Below, piece after piece: positions 60,121-64,000 of a stretch of DNA of 64,000 bases. A model generated the notes under the pieces. That model worked only from the letters and a program-made list of their open reading frames with translations. It did no database searches and was not told the origin of the DNA. Where the stretch lies: positions 307,591 to 371,590 of the forward strand of contig NZ_JACODZ010000008.1 of assembly GCF_014280965.1 (NCBI RefSeq). The letters run 5' to 3'. Every line of letters starts with the position of its first letter. Position 1 is the stretch's first letter. Origin of the DNA: Echinicola salinicaeni (GTDB taxonomy: Bacteria; Bacteroidota; Bacteroidia; Cytophagales; Cyclobacteriaceae). A program made the position numbers and the translations under genes.

Positions 60121-61758
60121 ATGATGAAATATATTCTCCTTTTGTTCTGCATAATAAGCACTGTTATGGTAGTCCAAGGACAAGACCAAGTTTTGATCAC
60201 CTCATTGAAGAAAAAGACAAAAGTGAGCACCAATGAAAATGGTGAATTACAGGTAAACGTTTCCGCAAAGGATGTACAGAAATTTAAATCCCAGGGATGG
60301 TTAAACTATGGGGACTTTGGCGCCAAAGGCAATGGAAAAACAGATGATATGGACGCTATTGTTGCTGCCCATGCATTTGCCAACCAACATGGCCTGAAGG
60401 TTCAAGCCGATAAAGGAGCTACCTACTATATTGGAGGAAAAGAGCGTACAGCCATCATCCAAACGGATACGGATTTCGGCTCGGCAGCCTTTATCATCGA
60501 TGATACCGATGTGCAAAACCGGAACGCTTCCATTTTCATGGTCAGCTCCAGCCAGCAAGCCTACCAAATTGATGGCATCACATCATTAAAAAGAAATCAG
60601 GAGAAGATAGACCTTAGCCTTTCCCAACCATCACTGATCACAGTTACTAATTCCTATGTCAAACATTATATACGATATGGGCTGAATCAAAACAATGGAC
60701 ATGCGCAGACGGATATCTTTGTGGTGGATAAAAATGGCCATGTGGATATGGATGCTCCTATCATTTGGGACTTTGATCAGATTACGGATATTAGGGTGCT
60801 GCCTATGGACCAAAAAACGCTGACCATCACCGGAGGCCGGTTTACCACCATTGCCAATCAGGCAGAATCGAAGTATACCTATTATAGTCGAAACATTGCT
60901 ATCCGTAGATCCAATGTGCTACTGGATGGATTGGAACACCGTATTCAAGGCGAGGGAGACCATGGAGCACCCTATGGCGGTTTTATCAATATTCGGGATT
61001 GCGCCAATGTAAAAGTTAAAAACACCCTGCTGACTGGCCATAAAACCTATAAAACCATCGGCAATGCAGGAAAGCCTGTTTCCATGGGCACTTATGATAT
61101 CAGCGTCAATCGGGCCCTTAATATCAGCTTTGAGAATTGCCAACAAACCAATGATATCAATGACCGCACCTATTGGGGAATTATGGGTTCCAACTATAGT
61201 AAAAACCTATTGTATGACAATTGCACTTTCTCCCGCTTTGATGCACACATGGGAGTCGCCAATGCCACTATCCGAAACTCCACCTTAGGGCACATGGGAA
61301 TCAATGCCATTGGTAGTGGCACCCTTTTGGTCGAAAACACTACTGTACGCGGAAGGAGCCTAATCAACCTGCGCTCGGACTATGGCAGTACCTGGCAAGG
61401 GGAATTCATTATCAGGGATTGTACTTTTATCCCTTCTGGTGGCCAGCCCAGTCATGCCAACCTGATCAATGGGTCTTATTCAGGACAACATGATTTCGGT
61501 TATACCTGCTATATGCCAGAAAAGATCATCATAGAAAATCTCCGAATCGAGGACACAAACCATACAGAGGAATATCAAGGTCCTGCCATTTTCTCCAATA
61601 TCAATCCCAAAATGATCGATGAAAACTTCAAAGAGAAATATCCCTATGTCATTACCCAAAAAGTCATACTCAAAAATGTTAGTTCTTCCAGTGGCAAGAA
61701 ATTAAGACTGAGTGATAATCCCTTTATGTTCAAAGAGGTGAATGTAATTTCCGATTAA
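60121..61758 (+). CDS. secreted right-handed beta-helix protein, pectate-lyase-like
   Basis: The 545-residue protein has a signal peptide ending near VQGQ (residue 21). An early segment YGDFGAKGNGKTDDMDAI is the common opening of pectate-lyase-superfamily and polygalacturonase-like proteins. The rest is a series of parallel beta-helix turns with repeated N/T/D-rich strands, such as CANVKVKNTLLTGHKTYKT and ISFENCQQTNDINDR. No polygalacturonase catalytic triad is recognised. It likely binds or cleaves an extracellular polysaccharide. The start could be Met1 or Met2. Confidence 0.78.
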   Translation: MMKYILLLFCIISTVMVVQGQDQVLITSLKKKTKVSTNENGELQVNVSAKDVQKFKSQGWLNYGDFGAKGNGKTDDMDAIVAAHAFANQHGLKVQADKGATYYIGGKERTAIIQTDTDFGSAAFIIDDTDVQNRNASIFMVSSSQQAYQIDGITSLKRNQEKIDLSLSQPSLITVTNSYVKHYIRYGLNQNNGHAQTDIFVVDKNGHVDMDAPIIWDFDQITDIRVLPMDQKTLTITGGRFTTIANQAESKYTYYSRNIAIRRSNVLLDGLEHRIQGEGDHGAPYGGFINIRDCANVKVKNTLLTGHKTYKTIGNAGKPVSMGTYDISVNRALNISFENCQQTNDINDRTYWGIMGSNYSKNLLYDNCTFSRFDAHMGVANATIRNSTLGHMGINAIGSGTLLVENTTVRGRSLINLRSDYGSTWQGEFIIRDCTFIPSGGQPSHANLINGSYSGQHDFGYTCYMPEKIIIENLRIEDTNHTEEYQGPAIFSNINPKMIDENFKEKYPYVITQKVILKNVSSSSGKKLRLSDNPFMFKEVNVISD

Positions 61759-61859
61759 ATTACCAACTTTAACATTTGTTGAGGCTGAATCCCGATGAAC
61801 AGATAATTATTAGGATCTGTTATTTTAGATGCTTTAATATCAGCTTTTAGGAAAAAGGA

Positions 61860-63068
61860 ATGGACCATATACAATTAGGTTTAAAGGAGAATTGGAAGCA
61901 GTTCACACTACTGGTGATTGTCAATGCCTTTGTAGGAGGCATGATTGGCCTTGAGCGATCCATCTTACCCCAACTTGCCGAGCAGGAATTTAGCATTTCT
62001 ACCAAAACCGCACTTTTTTCCTTTATCATTGCCTTTGGACTTACTAAGGCCATTTGTAACTATTTTACAGGAAGGTGGGCCAATCTCATAGGTCGTAAAA
62101 ACTTATTGGTTATCGGCTGGCTTTTTGCCCTCCCGGTTCCTTTTATTTTAATCTATTCGCAAAATTGGAACTGGATTATATTTGCCAACCTCCTTCTTGG
62201 TATCAATCAAGGCCTAGCCTGGAGCATGGCTGTGGTGATGAAAATTGACCTGGTAGGCAGCAAAAAACGAGGCCTTGCTGTGGGAATTAATGAATTCGCA
62301 GGCTATGCTGCTGTTGGAATAGTAGCCTTTTTAACCGGACTGATTGCCAATACCTACGGAGTAAGACCTTATCCTTTCTATTTGGGGATTGGCTTCTCCA
62401 TTTTAGGGCTTCTTTTTTCCTTCTTTTTCATCAAAGACACCATTCACCATGTCTCTAATGAAGGAGTAAAAAGTGATATTCCCTTTCTCAAAAAAGTATT
62501 CCTCAACACCTCTTTTACCCACAAATCCTTAAGTGGCATTACACAAGCGGGCTTGGTGAACAACCTTAACGATGGTATGATATGGGGATTATTGCCTTTG
62601 ATATTATTAAATAAAAATTTCAATGCTACGGATATTGGCATCCTAACGGCCATATATCCTACCATTTGGGGATTAAGTCAATTATTTACGGGCAGGCTTT
62701 CTGATCTTTACTCAAAAAAAATGTTGCTCTTTTATGGCATGCTTTTACAAGCTGCAGCTATTATTACTTTGATATGGGCAAACAGCTTCAACCAATTTGC
62801 GATCATTGGAGTAGTTTTGGGCTTAGGTACTGCTTTGGTCTACCCTACTTTTATCAATGCCATTTCCGATTATACCCACCCCAGTCAAAGGGCAGAGAGT
62901 CTTGGTACCTTCCGTTTTTGGAGGGACTTGGGATATGCAGGAGGTGCTTTGGTTACCGGTATCATAGCAGATAGTTTGGGCATTGACTCCTCCATTCTCT
63001 TCATAGGCTTATTAACCGGACTATCTGCATTGGTTATCCTCCAAAGGGTTAAAGATGTCATTAAATGA
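61860..63068 (+). CDS. MFS transporter
   Basis: The 402-residue protein has about twelve transmembrane helices in two bundles. The cytoplasmic loop motif typical of the superfamily appears as GRWANLIGRKNLL between helices 2 and 3 and as GRLSDLYSKKMLL in the second half. The start MDHIQLGLKENWKQF gives a cytoplasmic lead before helix 1. Substrate and direction are unknown. It follows the beta-helix protein by about 100 bp on the same strand, so a sugar product might be carried. Confidence 0.88.
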   Translation: MDHIQLGLKENWKQFTLLVIVNAFVGGMIGLERSILPQLAEQEFSISTKTALFSFIIAFGLTKAICNYFTGRWANLIGRKNLLVIGWLFALPVPFILIYSQNWNWIIFANLLLGINQGLAWSMAVVMKIDLVGSKKRGLAVGINEFAGYAAVGIVAFLTGLIANTYGVRPYPFYLGIGFSILGLLFSFFFIKDTIHHVSNEGVKSDIPFLKKVFLNTSFTHKSLSGITQAGLVNNLNDGMIWGLLPLILLNKNFNATDIGILTAIYPTIWGLSQLFTGRLSDLYSKKMLLFYGMLLQAAAIITLIWANSFNQFAIIGVVLGLGTALVYPTFINAISDYTHPSQRAESLGTFRFWRDLGYAGGALVTGIIADSLGIDSSILFIGLLTGLSALVILQRVKDVIK

Positions 63069-63368
63069 AGAAGATCAATATTTAACAGATAGTAATCTTA
63101 TTTATCTTTATTACTGATCGATTTCTAGAAAGACTTGATTTTTGATTTCCCCTAGTTATGGAAAGTCTCTTCTGATATGCTTGGCGATCACTTTGTCCAA
63201 TTAACTCCTAGACCTACGAAGGATATTAAATCGCAAAATCCTTAAAAAGTAAATATTAAGATTTGCTGACTTTTGGAGCGTATATTTACTTAGAAAAGAT
63301 TATCGTTTCATTAAATATTATTTTTTTATTTTTATTCTAATATCGATAAACAAAACCACATAACTACC
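63069..63368. other. intergenic region, nothing found
   Basis: This 300-bp AT-rich gap has no gene or repeat that I can see. A T-run near 63310-63335 may belong to a promoter. Confidence 0.4.
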
Positions 63369-63950
63369 ATGAACCCTAAAGTTGATTTCTTTTTTGATAA
63401 TGATTCGAAATGGCAGGAGGAATATAGGCAGTTGAGAAGGATTGTCTTGGACTGCGGATTGACAGAAGAGCTAAAATGGGGCAAACCCTGCTATACTTTT
63501 AAAAATAAAAACATCCTACTTATCCATGGATTCAAGGAATACTGTGCAGCCCTGTTCCATAAAGGTGCTCTTTTAAAGAATGAAGAAAAGCTTCTCGTTC
63601 AGCAGACAGAAAATGTTCAAGCAGCCAGACAACTTCGTTTTACCTCAACTGGAGAAATCATCGAACTAGAACCCACCATCAAAGCTTATATTTATGAAGC
63701 CATTGAAGTGGAAAAAGCGGGGGTAAATGTCGAATTAAAAAAGACTGATGAATACGAAGTTCCAGGCGAACTGCAAGAAGCGCTTGAAGAAAACCCAGAT
63801 TTCAAATCCGCTTTCGAAGCTTTGACGCCTGGTAGGCAAAGAGGCTACTTATTGCATTTCTCTCAAGCCAAGCAATCCAAAACCAGAATGGCTAGAATTG
63901 AAAAATGTATGCCCAAAATCTTTGAGGGCAAAGGATTTAATGACAGGTAA
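63369..63950 (+). CDS. DUF1801 / YdeI-family protein
   Basis: The 193-residue protein has an N-terminal DUF1801 domain (about 10-115, with EELKWGKPCYTFKNKNILLIHGF and CAALFHKGALL). A YdeI C-terminal segment follows: ALEENPDFKSAFEALTPGRQRGYLLHFSQAKQSKTRMARIEKC. Proteins with this pair are cytoplasmic and sometimes tied to antimicrobial-peptide tolerance, without firm mechanism. It is a separate gene from the DUF1905-type YdeI-like protein at 22643. Confidence 0.9.
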   Translation: MNPKVDFFFDNDSKWQEEYRQLRRIVLDCGLTEELKWGKPCYTFKNKNILLIHGFKEYCAALFHKGALLKNEEKLLVQQTENVQAARQLRFTSTGEIIELEPTIKAYIYEAIEVEKAGVNVELKKTDEYEVPGELQEALEENPDFKSAFEALTPGRQRGYLLHFSQAKQSKTRMARIEKCMPKIFEGKGFNDR

Positions 63951-64000
63951 ATATTGGGTAAAGTGAATAACAAAATAGACAATTATTTAAATGAAGGATG

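Noticed and set aside
1..64000. CRISPR array, prophage or intact insertion sequence
   Set aside because: No regularly spaced repeats with unique spacers, no phage structural genes and no transposase gene are visible.

Overview
The window looks like chromosome from a free-living, gliding-type Bacteroidota, most likely the order Cytophagales, family Cyclobacteriaceae or close to it. Evidence: a gliding-motility protein GldC, SusC-like and beta-barrel TonB-dependent receptors, many lipoproteins, DUF6428 in an arsenic operon, DUF1080, PmoA (DUF6807) and Gfo/Idh secreted sugar-related proteins, Bacteroidota-type promoters (TTTG ... TAnnTTTG) and few Shine-Dalgarno sequences. The lineage is inferred from gene content; no rRNA is present. 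I see no phage, CRISPR array or intact insertion sequence.

Layout. 1-6 kb: the end of a 3-oxoacid CoA-transferase operon (scoA-scoB), rsgA, a TraB-like lipoprotein, an unrecognised membrane-anchored coiled-coil protein, then a DUF1272-GNAT pair. 6-9.4 kb: a divergent LysR/methyltransferase pair and a methionine aminopeptidase-DUF2200 pair. 9.4-13.9 kb: one very long (1495 aa) tandem UvrA-like ATPase, the most unusual gene here. 14-16.4 kb: DUF4174, DUF2147 and gldC. 16.5-21.4 kb: a TonB receptor with an SGNH-hydrolase lipoprotein, then three identical tRNA-Glu genes in a duplicated segment. 21.6-24.1 kb: gap, a YdeI-like protein and a CDF metal exporter. 24.2-26.1 kb: an AraC regulator-arfB-methyltransferase operon, divergent from the next block. 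26.3-31 kb: a non-phosphorylative L-fucose catabolic cluster (fuconate dehydratase, SDR dehydrogenase, diketo-acid hydrolase, fuconolactonase, mutarotase), followed by a BNR/sialidase-like lipoprotein with metal-type motifs. 32.5-34.6 kb: a BlaI/M56 (BlaR1-like) sensor pair. 35-37.5 kb: an ABC exporter and a stand-alone four-helix sensor domain protein. 37.9-41.5 kb: an arsenic operon (arsR, DUF6428, arsenate reductase-type phosphatase, acr3) followed by a distant DUF6428 look-alike. 41.7-46.6 kb: FAH hydrolase, M23 peptidase, bcp, and a split transketolase. 46.8-56 kb: PmoA-like, AraC, outer-membrane receptor, DUF3500, cyclase, Gfo/Idh oxidoreductase and DUF1080. 56-64 kb: a beta-barrel protein, a geranylgeranyl-reductase-like flavoprotein, a class III aminotransferase, a beta-helix protein, an MFS transporter and a second YdeI/DUF1801 protein.

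How the genes work together. The fucose cluster would turn L-fuconolactone into pyruvate plus lactate; the first dehydrogenase and an importer are not in the window. The arsenic operon senses arsenite, reduces arsenate and exports arsenite, and two matching palindromes suggest ArsR control at two points. The BlaI/M56 pair has two matching dyads just before the start codon. The intergenic DNA is rich in dispersed repeats: a family of about 178 bp (four copies plus a fragment), a doublet-hairpin element (two copies), a diverged 77-bp element (two inverted copies), and an imperfect palindrome inside the fucose operon. These repeats are the main structure not explained by genes.
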